The notes under the pieces: generated by a model
Told to the model about the DNA's origin: nothing
Seen by the model: the letters and a program-made list of their open reading frames with translations, nothing else
The model's database searches: none
In this document: piece by piece, positions 1-9,947 of the stretch
How the letters are laid out: the number at the start of each line of letters is the position of its first letter
How positions within the stretch are numbered: the stretch's first letter is position 1
From: JAMXLO01 sp963749575
GTDB taxonomy: Bacteria; Pseudomonadota; Alphaproteobacteria; Acetobacterales; Acetobacteraceae
Length of the DNA stretch: 64,000 bases
Reading direction: 5' to 3'
NCBI GenBank assembly: GCA_963749575.1
Contig: CAVVNM010000014.1
Location: forward strand, 744,001-808,000
Position numbers and translations under genes: made by a program

Positions 1-1
1 C

Positions 2-391
2 CAGTCGAAGGTGGCGCTGGTCGCCATCACCGTGTTCTTCCTGGTGCTCAACAGCACGCTGGACGGCGTGCGCAACGTCGATCGCGACCTGACGCGCGCG
101 CTGGCGCTGATGGGCGCGACGCGGCTCGAGGTGATCGGCAAGGTGCTGGTGCCGGCGACGCTGCCGTGGATCTTCACCGGCATGCGCATCGCCGTGCGCT
201 ACGCCTTCACCAACACGCTGCTGGCCGAGCTGATCGCCTCGAACAGTGGCATCGGCTTCATGATCGAATACTATTCCGGCGTGTTCGACGCGACCGGCAC
301 CTATGCGGCGATCCTGGTCCTGGTGATCATGAGCGTCGGCCTGACCGAGCTGCTGACGCAGATCGAGGCCAGGATGTCGCACGGCAAGTAG
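2..391 (+). CDS. ABC transporter permease, C-terminal part (SsuC/TauC type)
   Basis: The gene enters from outside the window, so only the last 129 residues are seen. They show the cytoplasmic coupling loop typical of binding-protein-dependent permeases, an EAA-like stretch around GATRLEVIGKVLVPATLPW, followed by hydrophobic helices. The pattern fits the inner-membrane permeases of sulfonate, taurine or nitrate-type importers. The substrate cannot be read from this fragment. A CoA-transferase gene follows 13 bases downstream, so the two may share a transcript. Family confidence is good; substrate is unknown. Confidence 0.85.
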   Translation, partial: QSKVALVAITVFFLVLNSTLDGVRNVDRDLTRALALMGATRLEVIGKVLVPATLPWIFTGMRIAVRYAFTNTLLAELIASNSGIGFMIEYYSGVFDATGTYAAILVLVIMSVGLTELLTQIEARMSHGK

Positions 392-404
392 AAGGAGAGA
401 CGAC

Positions 405-1608
405 CATGACCCAGGCCCTGATCAGGCATTCGCGTGATCGACATGACGCATAACCAGGCGGGACCCGCCTGCGCGCAGATCCTGGGCTTCCTCGGCGCCG
501 ATGTGATCAAGCTGGAGGAGCCGAAGGGCGGCGACGTCGCGCGCACCAACATGCGCGACCGCACCGACAGCGACAGTCTGTTCTTCCTCGTGCTGAACGC
601 CAACAAGCGCAGCCTGACGCTGAATTTGAAGACCGAGGCAGGGCAAGAGGCTGTTCCGGCAGGTGATCGAGCAGTCCGACGTGCTGGTGGAGAATTTCGG
701 ACCCGGCGCGCTGGATCGGCTGGGGCTCGGCTACAAGGAGCTGTCGAAGCTGAACCCGCGCCTGATCTACGCGACGATCAAGGGCTTCGGCACCTACGGC
801 CCGTACAGCGGCTTCAAGAGCTTCGAGCCGATCGCGCAGGCGATGGGCGGCGCGATGAGCGTCACCGGCTTTCCCGAGAACCCGCCGACCTATGTGATGC
901 CGGCGATCGGCGATTCCGGCACCGGCATGCACATGGCGATCGGCATCCTGGCGGCGCTGCAGCAGCGGCATCAGACCGGCAAGGGCCAGCACGTCGAGGT
1001 GTCGATGCAGGATGCGGTGGTGAACCTGATCCGCGTCAGCCTGCGCGACCATCAGCGCTTCGGCGCGCCGATGCAGCGCAACGGCAACCAGCTCGGACAC
1101 ACCGTGCCGGGCACGACGTATGCCTGTGCGCCGGGCGGACCGAACGACTATGTGTTACATCTACGCGCAGCCGCAGATGTGGAAGTCGTTGATCAACGTG
1201 ATGGGCCAGCCGGAACTGGCGGACGATCCGCGCTTCGCCACCGCCGGATGGACGATGGGAGAACCGCGACGGCGCTGAACGCGATCGTCGCAGGCCTGGA
1301 CCCGCCAGCGCAGCAAGCACGAGGTGATGCGACTGATGGGCGACGCCGGCGTGCCGTGCGGCGCGACGCTGGACACCGGCGAGGTGCTGGAAGATCCGCA
1401 TCTGCGCGCGCGCGACATGATCGTCGACGTCGAGTATCCGACGCGCGGGACCTATCAGACGGTGGGCTGCCCGGTGAAGCTGTCGGACTCGCCGGCGGAG
1501 GTGACGCGGCCGCCGCTGCTCGGCGAACATACCGCGGAGCTGCTGGAATCGCTCTGTGGCGTCGGACATGAGGAACTGGATCGGCTGCGCGGACAGGGCG
1601 TCGTGTAG
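405..1608 (+). pseudogene. Family III CoA-transferase (CaiB/BaiF type), broken by about six frame changes
   Basis: The pieces join into one roughly 400-residue CaiB/BaiF protein, a family that moves CoA between carboxylic acids. Recognisable parts are GIRVIDMTHNQAGP with LGADVIKLEEP near the N-terminus, LVENFGPGALDRLGL, GDSGTGMHMAIGILAAL and TGKGQHVEVSMQDAV in the middle, and PHLRARDMIVDVEYP near the end. Frame breaks lie near 424, 642, 1154, 1252, 1271 and 1296. Each is repaired by removing one base. Conservation of sequence on both sides of every break suggests either very recent decay or consensus errors. The start ATG at 405 follows a GGAGAG ribosome site. The substrate is unknown. Confidence 0.8.
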
Positions 1609-1650
1609 CGCGTGCGGCACATTCGGCGTGGGCAAATCGGGGAAGGTGTC

Positions 1651-2451
1651 ATGCAACTGCTGTCCGCCATAGCCGCGCTGCTCGCACTGCCGCTGCTGGC
1701 AGTGTCAGCCGCCGCGCAGGGTACCATCGAGCGGCTCTACGTGATCGAATGCGGGGCACGGACGGCGCCGGACGTCTCACCGTGGACGCCGGGGGTCAAT
1801 GTCGGCAAACCGATCGACTTCGTGGACAACTGTTATCTGATCAAGCACGGCAGTGACTGGATGGTTTGGGACACCGGTCTGCCGGATGCGATCTTCACCG
1901 CGCCGTCCTCCGACCCCAACGCCTGGCGACGCAGCAATACGCTCGCCGGCGAACTGGACAAGATCGGCATCAAGCCCGGCGACGTGAGGTATCTCGCCAT
2001 CTCGCACACGCACCCCGATCACATCGGCAATGTCGAGCTGTTCCCGCAGGCGATGCTGCTGGTCCAGCAGGCGGAGTACGACTGGCCCAACCAGGATGGC
2101 TCGCCGCGCTTCCTGCCATCGCATCCGGTTACCAGGCTGGAAGGCGATCACGACGTGTTCGGCGACGGCAGCGCGACCCTCCTGTCGACGCCCGGCCATA
2201 CGCCGGGGCATCAGTCGCTGCTGGTGAAACTGCAGCAGACCGGCGCGGTGCTGCTGTCAGGCGACATGGTGCATCTCAGGGACAACTGGGACGCCAAACG
2301 CGTGCCCTCCATCAATGTCGACAAGGCGAAGTCGTTGGTCTCGATGCAGCGCATGGCCGAGGTGATTGCACAGAACCGGGCGCAGCTCTGGATCAATCAC
2401 GACAAGCCGCAGAGCGAGACCATGAAGCATGCGCCGGAATACTATCAGTAG
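1651..2451 (+). CDS. Secreted metallo-beta-lactamase-fold hydrolase (AHL-lactonase-like)
   Basis: The protein has 266 residues and starts with a clear signal peptide, residues 1-23, ending in SAAAQ. The metal-binding signature HTHPDH is at residues 119-124. Later family motifs are a histidine in STPGHTPGHQS, an aspartate in LLSGDMVHL and a histidine in LWINHDK. This order is that of the lactonase-like branch of the MBL superfamily, in which two zinc ions activate water. The actual substrate, a lactone or other ester, cannot be deduced. The ATG at 1651 was chosen over an upstream GTG because a GGGGAAGG site lies just ahead and the signal peptide begins here. Confidence 0.85.
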   Translation: MQLLSAIAALLALPLLAVSAAAQGTIERLYVIECGARTAPDVSPWTPGVNVGKPIDFVDNCYLIKHGSDWMVWDTGLPDAIFTAPSSDPNAWRRSNTLAGELDKIGIKPGDVRYLAISHTHPDHIGNVELFPQAMLLVQQAEYDWPNQDGSPRFLPSHPVTRLEGDHDVFGDGSATLLSTPGHTPGHQSLLVKLQQTGAVLLSGDMVHLRDNWDAKRVPSINVDKAKSLVSMQRMAEVIAQNRAQLWINHDKPQSETMKHAPEYYQ

Positions 2452-2466
2452 CGCCGAGACGTCCGC

Positions 2467-3412
2467 ATGGAATACCGTTCGCTTGGCGATTCAGGGCTGC
2501 GCGTGTCGCAGCTCGGCCTGGGCTGCAACAACTTCGGCCGTCGCATCGACTACGCCGCATCGCAGCCGGTGGTGTACAAGGCGCTCGATCTCGGCATCAC
2601 CCTGTTCGACACCGCCGATGTCTATCGCAGCGAGATCGGCGGTTCCGAGGAGTTCCTCGGCCGCGCACTGGGGCCGCGGCGTCAGGACATCGTGCTGGCG
2701 ACCAAGGTCGGCATGCCGATGGAACCCGGCCGCCACGGCGCCTCGCGTCACACGATCATCGCCGGCGTGGAAGCCAGCCTGCGGCGGCTCGACACCGACT
2801 GGATCGACCTGTACCAGCAGCATCAGCCCGATCCGCTGACACCCGATCGAAGAGACGCTGCGCGCATTCGACGACCTGATCCGCGCCGGCAAGGTGCGCT
2901 ATATCGGCTGCTCGAATTTCCGGCCGTGGCAGGTGGTGGAGGCGCGCTGGACATCGCGCGCGCTTGGATTGGCGCCGTTCGTCTCGTGCCAGGACGAATA
3001 CAGCCTGCTGACCCGACGCGCCGACCGTGAACTGATCCCGATGATGCAGGCCTACGGCATGGGGTTGCTGCCATACTATCCGCTGGCGAGCGGCGCGTTG
3101 ACCGGCAAGTATCGTCGCAATGTGGCAATGCCGGATGGCGCGCGCCTGACCGTGCACGGCGCGCGCTATGGCGACCGGTTCCTCAACGATGCGACCTGGC
3201 CGATCCTCGAACGGTTGGAGGCGTTCGCCGCAGCGTGCGGCAGGACGCTGCTCGAGCTTGCCTTCGGCTGGCTCGCGGCGCGGCCTTGCGTGGCCAGCAT
3301 CATCGCCGGCGCAACGCGACCCGAGCAGCTGGCCGAGAATGTCCGCGCTGTGGAGTGGCGGCTGACCGCAGCAGAATTGCAGGCGATCGATCTGCTCGCC
3401 ACCTCCGCTTGA
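2467..3412 (+). CDS. Aldo/keto reductase, one frameshift
   Basis: Two frames join near 2841 into one reductase of about 314 residues. Removing one base in the CCCG run restores the frame. The catalytic tetrad of the family is visible: D48 and Y53 in LFDTADVYRS, K80 in ATKVG and H119 in LYQQHQPDP. Further motifs are VRYIGCSNF and SIIAGATRPEQLAENV at the NADP-binding end. These enzymes reduce aldehydes and ketones with NADPH; the substrate is unknown. The gene starts 15 bases after the MBL hydrolase and may be co-transcribed with it. The single break in a well conserved gene may be a sequence error. Confidence 0.85.
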
Positions 3413-3448
3413 TCGTCCGGCGCCACCTGCTAGCTTCCGCCGCGCACC

Positions 3449-4153
3449 ATGACCACCCACGACCCCGTCCGCTTCGTCGCCAAGAACATGCGCGTCGATC
3501 TCCGGCTGATCGCCGAGATGATCGCGCCCGGCTCGCGCGTGCTCGACATCGGCTGCGGCGACGGCACGCTGATCGACCACCTGTCACGCACCAAGGGTTG
3601 CGACGCACGCGGCATCGAGATCGACATGGCGGAGGTGATCCGGGCGGTGGCGCACGGCATGCCGGTGATGCACGGCGATGCCGACACCGACCTCGCGCAC
3701 TATCCGGACGGCGCGTTCGACTACGTGGTGCTGTCGCGCACGCTGCAGGCGGTGGAGCGGCCGCGTGCGGTGTTGCGCCAGATGCTGCGGATCGGCACGC
3801 GGGCGGTGGTGAGCTTCCCGAATTTCGGCCACTGGCTGGTGCGCTGGCAGTTGGTCAGCACCGGGCGGATGCCGATGACGCCGACCTGGGACCGGCCGTG
3901 GCACGAGACGCCCAACATCCACCCCTGCACGATCCGCGACTTCTTTGCGCTGTGCGAACATGACGGCTACGTGGTGGAGACTTGGCTCGCCGCCGACGAC
4001 TCCGGCGGCCGCACGCCGTGGCGGCGGGCTCCGCGGATGGCGAACCTGTTCGGCGAACAGGGGCTGTTCCTGCTGCGGCGGGTCCGCGCCGGCGAGGCGG
4101 GCGGCGGGGCGGCCAGCGGGGGCAGATTGACGGCCCAATCGCCGCCGCCGTAG
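3449..4153 (+). CDS. metW: MetW, methionine biosynthesis methyltransferase-fold protein
   Basis: The protein has 234 residues. A class I SAM-binding loop, VLDIGCGDGTL, is at residues 31-41, and the MetW-type stretch AVVSFPNFGHWLVRWQL lies in the middle. MetW usually works with MetX, the homoserine acyltransferase, and is needed for its activity in several proteobacteria. No metX is present next to it. Instead metZ, the next enzyme for homocysteine synthesis, follows after a riboswitch. The C-terminus after LFLLRR is a low-complexity Gly/Ala tail that the family does not usually have, so a frame break near the end is possible. Confidence 0.9.
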   Translation: MTTHDPVRFVAKNMRVDLRLIAEMIAPGSRVLDIGCGDGTLIDHLSRTKGCDARGIEIDMAEVIRAVAHGMPVMHGDADTDLAHYPDGAFDYVVLSRTLQAVERPRAVLRQMLRIGTRAVVSFPNFGHWLVRWQLVSTGRMPMTPTWDRPWHETPNIHPCTIRDFFALCEHDGYVVETWLAADDSGGRTPWRRAPRMANLFGEQGLFLLRRVRAGEAGGGAASGGRLTAQSPPP

Positions 4154-4178
4154 GGTGCGCCCGCCGGGGCGTCCCCGG

Positions 4179-4238
4179 CCCTCGTGATTTGTCCGGCCGG
4201 ATTGCGGCGAGGTGAAACAAGCGCGCTAAAGAGGCCAG
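4179..4238 (+). promoter_or_regulatory. SAM-II riboswitch upstream of metZ
   Basis: The segment contains the hallmarks of the SAM-II aptamer. A P1 stem forms between CCTCG at 4180-4184 and CGAGG at 4208-4212. The loop begins TGATTTG, and the conserved GCTAAAG at 4225-4231 lies in the pseudoknot strand. SAM binding in this class closes the pseudoknot and usually hides the ribosome site. Here the aptamer lies about 65 bases ahead of the metZ start, so control of metZ by SAM is likely. The stem and conserved bases were read directly; the link to expression is inferred. Confidence 0.85.
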
Positions 4239-4304
4239 CGACAGCCCATCTCCCGGGCCCAAGCTGCTCCATCGGTCGGGCCAACCGTTCAGAGGGCCCA
4301 GACA

Positions 4305-5522
4305 ATGACCACCGATCCCACCCACTACCGCACCGCCACCCGGCTGGTGCATGGCGGCGTGCAGCGCAGCCCGTTCGGCGAGACGGCCGAGGCGCTGTAC
4401 CTCACCTCGGGTTATGTCTATGACGATGCCGAGCAGGCCGAGGCCACGTTCGCCGGCACGGTCGATCACTACCAGTATTCGCGGTTCGCCAATCCGACGG
4501 TGTCGATGCTGGAGGAGCGGCTCTGCCTCATCGAAGGCGCGGAAGCCTGCCGCGCCACGGCGACCGGCATGGCGGCGGTGAACGCGGCGCTGCTCGCGCA
4601 TCTGAAGGCGGGCGATCGCGTGGTGGCGTCGCGCGCGCTGTTCGGCTCCTGCCACTGGATCGTTTCGACACTGCTGCCGAAGTTCGGCATCGCGACGGAG
4701 TTCGTCGATTGTGCCGAACTGGCGCAGTGGCGGACGGCGCTGTCGCGTCCGGCGCAGCTCGTGCTGCTGGAGACGCCGTCGAACCCGATGCTGGAGCTGG
4801 TCGATCTGCGCGCGGTCGCCGATCTCGCGCACGCGGCGGGGGCGATCGTGGTGGTGGACAACGTGTTCGCCACGCCGCTGCTGCAGCAGCCGCTGAGGTT
4901 CGGCGCCGATGTGGTGGTGTATTCCTGCACCAAGCATATCGACGGCCAGGGTCGGGTACTCGGCGGCGCGGTGCTGGGCAGCCGGAAGTGGGTCAACGAG
5001 ACGTTGCAGCCATTCATCCGCAATACCGGGCCGGCGATGTCGCCGTTCAACGCCTGGTTGCTGCTGAAGGGGCTGGAGACGTTGGCGCTGCGCATCGATG
5101 CCGGCTGTCGCGGCGCGGTGGCGATCGCCGAGTTCCTCGCCGGGCGGCCGGAGGTGACGCGGATATGGTATCCGACCCGGGCCGATCACCCGCAGCAGGC
5201 GCTGGCGCTGCAGCAGATGTCGGCGGGCGGCACGGTGGTGACGTTCGAGGTGGCGGGCGGCAAGGCTGCGGCGTTCCGCGTGATGAACGCGTTCGAACTG
5301 ATCGCCGTGTCCAATAACCTGGGGGATTCGAAGTCGCTGGCGACGCATCCGGCCACCACCACGCATATGCGCATCGGTCCGGAGGAGCGCGCGAAGCTCG
5401 GCATCACCGACGGGGTGATCAGGCTGTCGGTCGGGCTGGAGGACGTCGAGGACCTGACGGACGATCTGGCGCGGGCGCTGGCGACGATCGGCAGCGTCGC
5501 CGCGGCGCGTGCGGCGGAGTGA
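4305..5522 (+). CDS. metZ: O-succinylhomoserine sulfhydrylase
   Basis: The product, 405 residues, is a PLP enzyme of the Cys/Met metabolism family. It combines O-succinylhomoserine with sulfide to give homocysteine. The PLP lysine is K210 in VYSCTKHIDGQG, with the family stretches YSRFANPTVSMLEERL and RLSVGLEDVEDL. Length matches MetZ and cystathionine gamma-synthase relatives. The upstream SAM-II riboswitch and neighbouring metW favour MetZ over a catabolic lyase. The ATG at 4305 follows AGAGGGCCCAGACA. The reading frame is intact. Confidence 0.93.
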   Translation: MTTDPTHYRTATRLVHGGVQRSPFGETAEALYLTSGYVYDDAEQAEATFAGTVDHYQYSRFANPTVSMLEERLCLIEGAEACRATATGMAAVNAALLAHLKAGDRVVASRALFGSCHWIVSTLLPKFGIATEFVDCAELAQWRTALSRPAQLVLLETPSNPMLELVDLRAVADLAHAAGAIVVVDNVFATPLLQQPLRFGADVVVYSCTKHIDGQGRVLGGAVLGSRKWVNETLQPFIRNTGPAMSPFNAWLLLKGLETLALRIDAGCRGAVAIAEFLAGRPEVTRIWYPTRADHPQQALALQQMSAGGTVVTFEVAGGKAAAFRVMNAFELIAVSNNLGDSKSLATHPATTTHMRIGPEERAKLGITDGVIRLSVGLEDVEDLTDDLARALATIGSVAAARAAE

Positions 5523-5605
5523 TTGTTGTATACTTTTCGGCGTGCTTGGCGTTATGACGATGACGCCATTGCCGGGCCGCCAGCGCCCCTATTTCGGTTG
5601 GCTTG

Positions 5606-6634
5606 ATGAAGAGCGAAAATTCACCTTCCGTGTTTTCAATCGTCGCTCCTGCCTTCAATGAGGAGCGGAACCTTCCGCTGCTCCACGCGCGCGTCGCCCA
5701 GGTGATGGACGACCTGGGCGAGCAGTGGGAACTGATTCTGGTCAATGACGGCAGCCGGGATGGCACACTGGAGGTGATGATGGGCCTGCGGGCGCGCGAT
5801 CCGCGCGTCGCCATCGTCAATCTGTCGCGCAACTTCGGCAAGGAGATCGCCACCACGGCCGGCCTGGATCACGCGCGGGGCGATGCAGTGATTGTCGTGG
5901 ACGCCGATCTCCAGGATCCGCCCGAGGTCATTCCAGAGCTGGTGACCGCCTGGCGGCAGGGCTTCGACACGGTTTATGCACAGCGCCGCCAGCGCCGGGG
6001 AGAAACCTGGCTCAAGCGTGCGACGGCCGCGGCATTCTATCGCATCCTGGGCCAGGCCACGTCAGTGCCGATCCCGCGCGACACCGGCGATTTTCGTTTG
6101 ATGAGCCGGCGTGTCGTCGACGCTCTCGCCGAGGTCAGGGAACGCCATCGCTTCATGAAGGGACTATTCGCCTGGGTGGGTTTCTCGAGCTGCGCCGTAG
6201 CCTACGATCGCCAGCCAAGGCATTCCGGACGAACCGCCTGGAGCTATTGGCGGCTTTGGAATTTCGCGGTCGAGGGCATTACCAGCTTCACCACGATCCC
6301 GTTGCGGATCGCGACGTATCTGGGGCTGCTGGTCGGGCTGGCCTCCACGATCTTTCTGTTGCAGCTGCTGGTACGAACCCTGATATTCGGCAATGAGGTG
6401 CCGGGCTATCCCAGCCTGATGGCCGTCGTGCTGTTCCTGGGTGCCGCGCAGCTGGTGACCCTCGGCGTCATCGGCGAGTATCTCGGCAGGGTATTCAATG
6501 AGGTCAAACAGCGGCCGCTGTATCTCGTTGAGCAGTACCTGCCCAGCGAACCGTCAACAGCGCGCTCGTCGGACCTCGCCTGCCGATCCAGGGCGATCGC
6601 GTTGCAGTCCGCGGCGGGCGCCGGCACGCCATAG
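5606..6634 (+). CDS. Polyprenyl-phosphate-type glycosyltransferase, GT2 family, membrane anchored
   Basis: The protein has about 342 residues. The N-terminal GT-A domain shows PAFNEERNL, LVNDGSRDGTL and the DXD-like VVDADLQDPPEV that binds metal and sugar nucleotide. The C-terminal part carries two long hydrophobic helices, about residues 232-255 and 265-290, followed by GEYLGRVFNEVKQRP, as in GtrB/ArnC/DPM1-like enzymes. These transfer a sugar onto a lipid carrier at the inner membrane. The polytopic protein and beta-helix protein that follow suggest a small surface glycan locus. ATG at 5606 is preferred to the TTG at 5603. The sugar is unknown. Confidence 0.88.
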   Translation: MKSENSPSVFSIVAPAFNEERNLPLLHARVAQVMDDLGEQWELILVNDGSRDGTLEVMMGLRARDPRVAIVNLSRNFGKEIATTAGLDHARGDAVIVVDADLQDPPEVIPELVTAWRQGFDTVYAQRRQRRGETWLKRATAAAFYRILGQATSVPIPRDTGDFRLMSRRVVDALAEVRERHRFMKGLFAWVGFSSCAVAYDRQPRHSGRTAWSYWRLWNFAVEGITSFTTIPLRIATYLGLLVGLASTIFLLQLLVRTLIFGNEVPGYPSLMAVVLFLGAAQLVTLGVIGEYLGRVFNEVKQRPLYLVEQYLPSEPSTARSSDLACRSRAIALQSAAGAGTP

Positions 6635-6734
6635 CCGAGAACAGGGAGTCCGACCTCGCAATGCGTGCCTCACGCTGTCTTTCGCTGCCGATCGGGTCTC
6701 GCGCGGCTGTTGTGATCGATCACGGATTTTTGCG

Positions 6735-8370
6735 ATGAGCAGTCGTCTGGCGCCAGTTCCCGTCATCAACACAAACTGGCCGGCCCTGAGACTGCCCGGG
6801 CCGGCTGAGGCACTGATCGCGTTCGTGATCGCCGGTTGCTTCTATGTCTCGCTGTACGGCGAGCTTCCGTACCATGACGTCGCCAAGCTGTCCGACCAGG
6901 TCAACAGCGGGACGTATCTCTGGGACATCGCTCATATCTTTATGCAGCCTGCCACCTTGCTGTGGCATCGGCTGTTGGGCTTCGGCGAAACCGCCGAGCA
7001 AAGCCAGAAGCACATAAACACCTTCGCCACCGCGGCAGCGATCGCCATCTTCCACTGCACGCTCTGCCGTCTGAACGTCGCAACCCTGCGCCGGGTCCTG
7101 AGCAGTCTGTTGCTTGCTGCCACTTGCAGCCTGATCACCCTGGCACCCAGCGGCCACATGAAGCTGCTGGCGTTCCCATTCGTGAATGCCGCCCTTTACT
7201 TGCTTATTTTCTGGGAGCGGGACTTCCAGGAACAGGGAGCCACCCACCGGCTGGTCGGCAGCGCGATCTTCCTGGGGCTCGCAGGAGCATTCCTGGCGAG
7301 CTGTCTGGCGACAATTCCATTTGCCACCGCCGCCGTCTTCATAATATCGCTGCGACGGCACCGAACTCTGGCTCCGGCGGCGGCGAACATGATCCTGTTC
7401 GGTGCGGTCTGCACGGCCGTGTTCGGTGCGTGCGTCGCCGTTGGCTATATCGCGTTTGCGGGTCAGCCACTGACGATCGCCGGTCTGCACGACTCCGTCG
7501 CCCTGAAGGCTGGGATGCGTCCGCCAGCCTCGGCGCCAACAATCTCGCTCATCAGTCTTGCCCGGCTGGCCTACGGCACGGTCAATAATTTCGTGGCTGC
7601 GCCTGATCTGGGAGCGGTGGCCCGTGCCTTCCTCGGCGGACAGCTCGACGACCTGCATCCTTACTTTCCGCGGCTGTTCTGGCAGGCGATACCGATCGGC
7701 GCCACCTGTGCTCTGCTCGCATTCATCTATCTTCGGACGGCTCAATCGGTGGTGCGAGGCGCCTCCTGCTGGGCGCCGCTGGCATTTCTGTGCGGAGCCC
7801 AGTCCTGGACGATCTACTACGGGATGAACGACCCCGAGCATTGGTTCCAGCTCTCGGCACCGACCATCATTCTGTTCCTCCAGATCATGCCTCCTGCAAT
7901 CGTCCGGTGGACGCTTCCGCTGTGGTCGATCGGCACACTTGCCATCAACCTGACGATGTACGCCATCCCGCAGGCGGCCTACCCTCTCCACAAGTACCGA
8001 ACGCCAAATCGACAGCATGTATACCAAGGACGACCTGATTCTATATTTTGTAACCTATCCCGGTACCCACTACCTCGGCTTCTTCAATGTGCCGAACGTG
8101 CGGCGGCTGGCGATCGATACGATCATCATGCAGTCCAAGGATCCGGATCAGGCGTTCGCCCGCATCCGCGACGAGGTGATTGCCACCCTGAACGCCGGCG
8201 GCAAGGTTATCGTGTTCGATGCGCTCGACCCGTATGACTGGAACGGCGCATGGGCGACTTTCGCGGGCATGGGAATCTCCAAGGCCAGGGTCACGGACTT
8301 CCTCAAGGACAATTTCAAGGTCGAATCCCTGGGACCGATCGCAGAAATGCCTGCCTGGCGAATCCGATAA
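6735..8370 (+). CDS. Polytopic membrane protein, one frameshift, function unknown
   Basis: After an ATG at 6735 about 420 residues form ten or so hydrophobic segments. Examples are ALIAFVIAGCFYVSLYG near the N-terminus and a run ending in TLAINLTMYAIPQAA. A soluble tail of about 120 residues follows, with YFVTYPGTHYLGFF and GGKVIVFDALDP. The two parts are in different frames, joined by removing one base near 8002 in CCGAACGCC. The layout, many helices then a short soluble domain after a GtrB-like enzyme, resembles lipid-linked glycosyltransferases or flippase partners. No diagnostic motif was recognised, so this role is inference only. Confidence 0.7.
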
Positions 8371-8388
8371 GTAATTGGCTGCAAGTGA

Positions 8389-9312
8389 CTATCTGACCGT
8401 CCCATCGCCGTCCAGCGGACGCACCTCGCCCTTGAATACATTGCCGATGAGCTGGGCGCGTGTCGCGGTGATGTTGTGGACGAATGTCGTAGGCCGATTC
8501 TGGTCATTGATGAACGTGTTGTTCTTGAACAGGAGCTCCTCGGTCGGCTGTGACACACCCTCCGCACCGATCATGATGGCATTGCCCTGATTCTCTGCCT
8601 TGGGCCCCTTCTGCATCGTGTTGCCTTCGGCGATCAACGTGCCACCGTTCGGTATCTCGATCAGATAGCTGGCGGTGCCTTCGGGGCCATCCTGCAGAAC
8701 CGAATTGATCACTTCCGTCCGCAGCGCCCGCGACTTGATATGGTGGCCGGAATGGGTGTTGGAAAACTTCGATCGTTCCACATGCAGCAGTGCGACGTGG
8801 TTGATATAGATCCCATGCGCGCAAGCCCGAGTGCACTTCCCATTGCCGATAAACTCACTGCCCAGGATGCGGATCTGCGCCTGCGGGTTGCTGATGGAGA
8901 GAATGCCGTTTTCATTGTCCAGAAAGCGAGCGTTCTCGACCGTCAGGTTGCCGCCCTCCGCACGAATGCCGGCACCGTTCTCGTCCGGCACGCGCGCCCG
9001 CTGCAAAGTGAGATTGCGTACCGTGATGTTGTTGCCGGCAGTGACGAGCAGCGCCTTCCCGCCACATGTCTTGTCGGTCATGACAGCGCCTGGGCCCTTG
9101 CCCTGGATGGTGAGGTCGTTCTGGCGGACGATGGCGCAGTCGAAATACTGGCCAGGAGCGATCTCGATCGTATCGCCATCCTTCGCCGCGGCCACCGCCT
9201 CGCTGGGCTGCTTGTACTGCTGGTCGGGTCCTACCTCGAGCGTCCGCGCCATAACCGGGAACGACCAGGCGCCCACCGCAACGGCAAGCACCGCCCTTGA
9301 CACCAGTAACAT
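8389..9312 (-). CDS. Secreted right-handed parallel beta-helix protein
   Basis: The start at 9312 gives 307 residues with a signal peptide ending in FPVMA. It is supported by the AGGAGC site just upstream; a longer frame adds 27 basic residues without such support. The body shows repeated short strand-turn units such as DLTIQGKGPG, NITVRNLTLQRA, NLTVENARFLDNENG and RILGSEFIGNG. This is the pattern of pectate-lyase-like beta-helix proteins that bind or cut polysaccharide. No catalytic residues could be assigned. It converges on the membrane protein gene, with 18 bases between their ends. Confidence 0.75.
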   Translation of the reverse strand: MLLVSRAVLAVAVGAWSFPVMARTLEVGPDQQYKQPSEAVAAAKDGDTIEIAPGQYFDCAIVRQNDLTIQGKGPGAVMTDKTCGGKALLVTAGNNITVRNLTLQRARVPDENGAGIRAEGGNLTVENARFLDNENGILSISNPQAQIRILGSEFIGNGKCTRACAHGIYINHVALLHVERSKFSNTHSGHHIKSRALRTEVINSVLQDGPEGTASYLIEIPNGGTLIAEGNTMQKGPKAENQGNAIMIGAEGVSQPTEELLFKNNTFINDQNRPTTFVHNITATRAQLIGNVFKGEVRPLDGDGTVR

Positions 9313-9483
9313 GCGCTCCTGCCCTCGCCCAAGCAGCCGGCTCTTTGGCACTTTTCGCGGTGCGGGTCTATCGATGCGTCGCGCCGCCGCCATCCGGACG
9401 GTGACCGCGTGAGCAGGATACTGGACAAGCTTGCGCGGCTCGCCTTGAATCCCGCTTCCTGAGGCAAACCAACTGGTCGCATC

Positions 9484-9888
9484 ATGGCGGAAGCCTATTC
9501 AAAGATCACGCGCAGCGTCCGCGTCACTGTGCGTTCCTTCTACCTGGAGGACCAGTCGCAGCCGGACGAAAGCCACTTCGTCTGGGCCTATCGCGTCAAG
9601 ATCGAGAACCGCGGGCGCGAGCCGGTGCAGCTGCTCCGGCGCACCTGGCAGATCACCGACGCGCGTGGCCGCACCCAGCACGTGCACGGCGCCGGCGTGG
9701 TCGGCGAGCAGCCGCTGCTCGAACCCGGCGAGAGTTTCGAATACACTTCGGGCACGCCGCTCGACACGCCCTCTGGATTTATGGTCGGCGCCTACCACAT
9801 GGTGGTGCCTTCGTCCGGCGAGAACTTCGACGTGGCCATTCCGGCGTTCAGTCTGGACAGTCCGCACCAGAGCGGTAGGGTGCATTAA
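9484..9888 (+). CDS. apaG: ApaG protein
   Basis: The product, 134 residues, is close to the usual ApaG length. It shows the fibronectin-like strand order with ESHFVWAYRVKIENRG, LLRRTWQITDARGR, GVVGEQPLLEPGESFEY and GFMVGAYHMV. ApaG proteins are linked to cobalt and magnesium phenotypes and may bind nucleotides, but their role is not settled. The frame is intact. It lies 59 bases ahead of folE on the same strand and may be expressed with it. Confidence 0.92.
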   Translation: MAEAYSKITRSVRVTVRSFYLEDQSQPDESHFVWAYRVKIENRGREPVQLLRRTWQITDARGRTQHVHGAGVVGEQPLLEPGESFEYTSGTPLDTPSGFMVGAYHMVVPSSGENFDVAIPAFSLDSPHQSGRVH

Positions 9889-9947
9889 CCGCTTACCGGG
9901 TCGTCTCCGCGACAACCCATAATCCCCACATCCGGAGGAACAGCTCG

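Noticed and set aside
3855..5366. A 503-codon open frame on the minus strand opposite metZ.
   Set aside because: It is a shadow of high-G+C codon bias over a strongly conserved gene; its translation is Arg/His-rich and has no motif.
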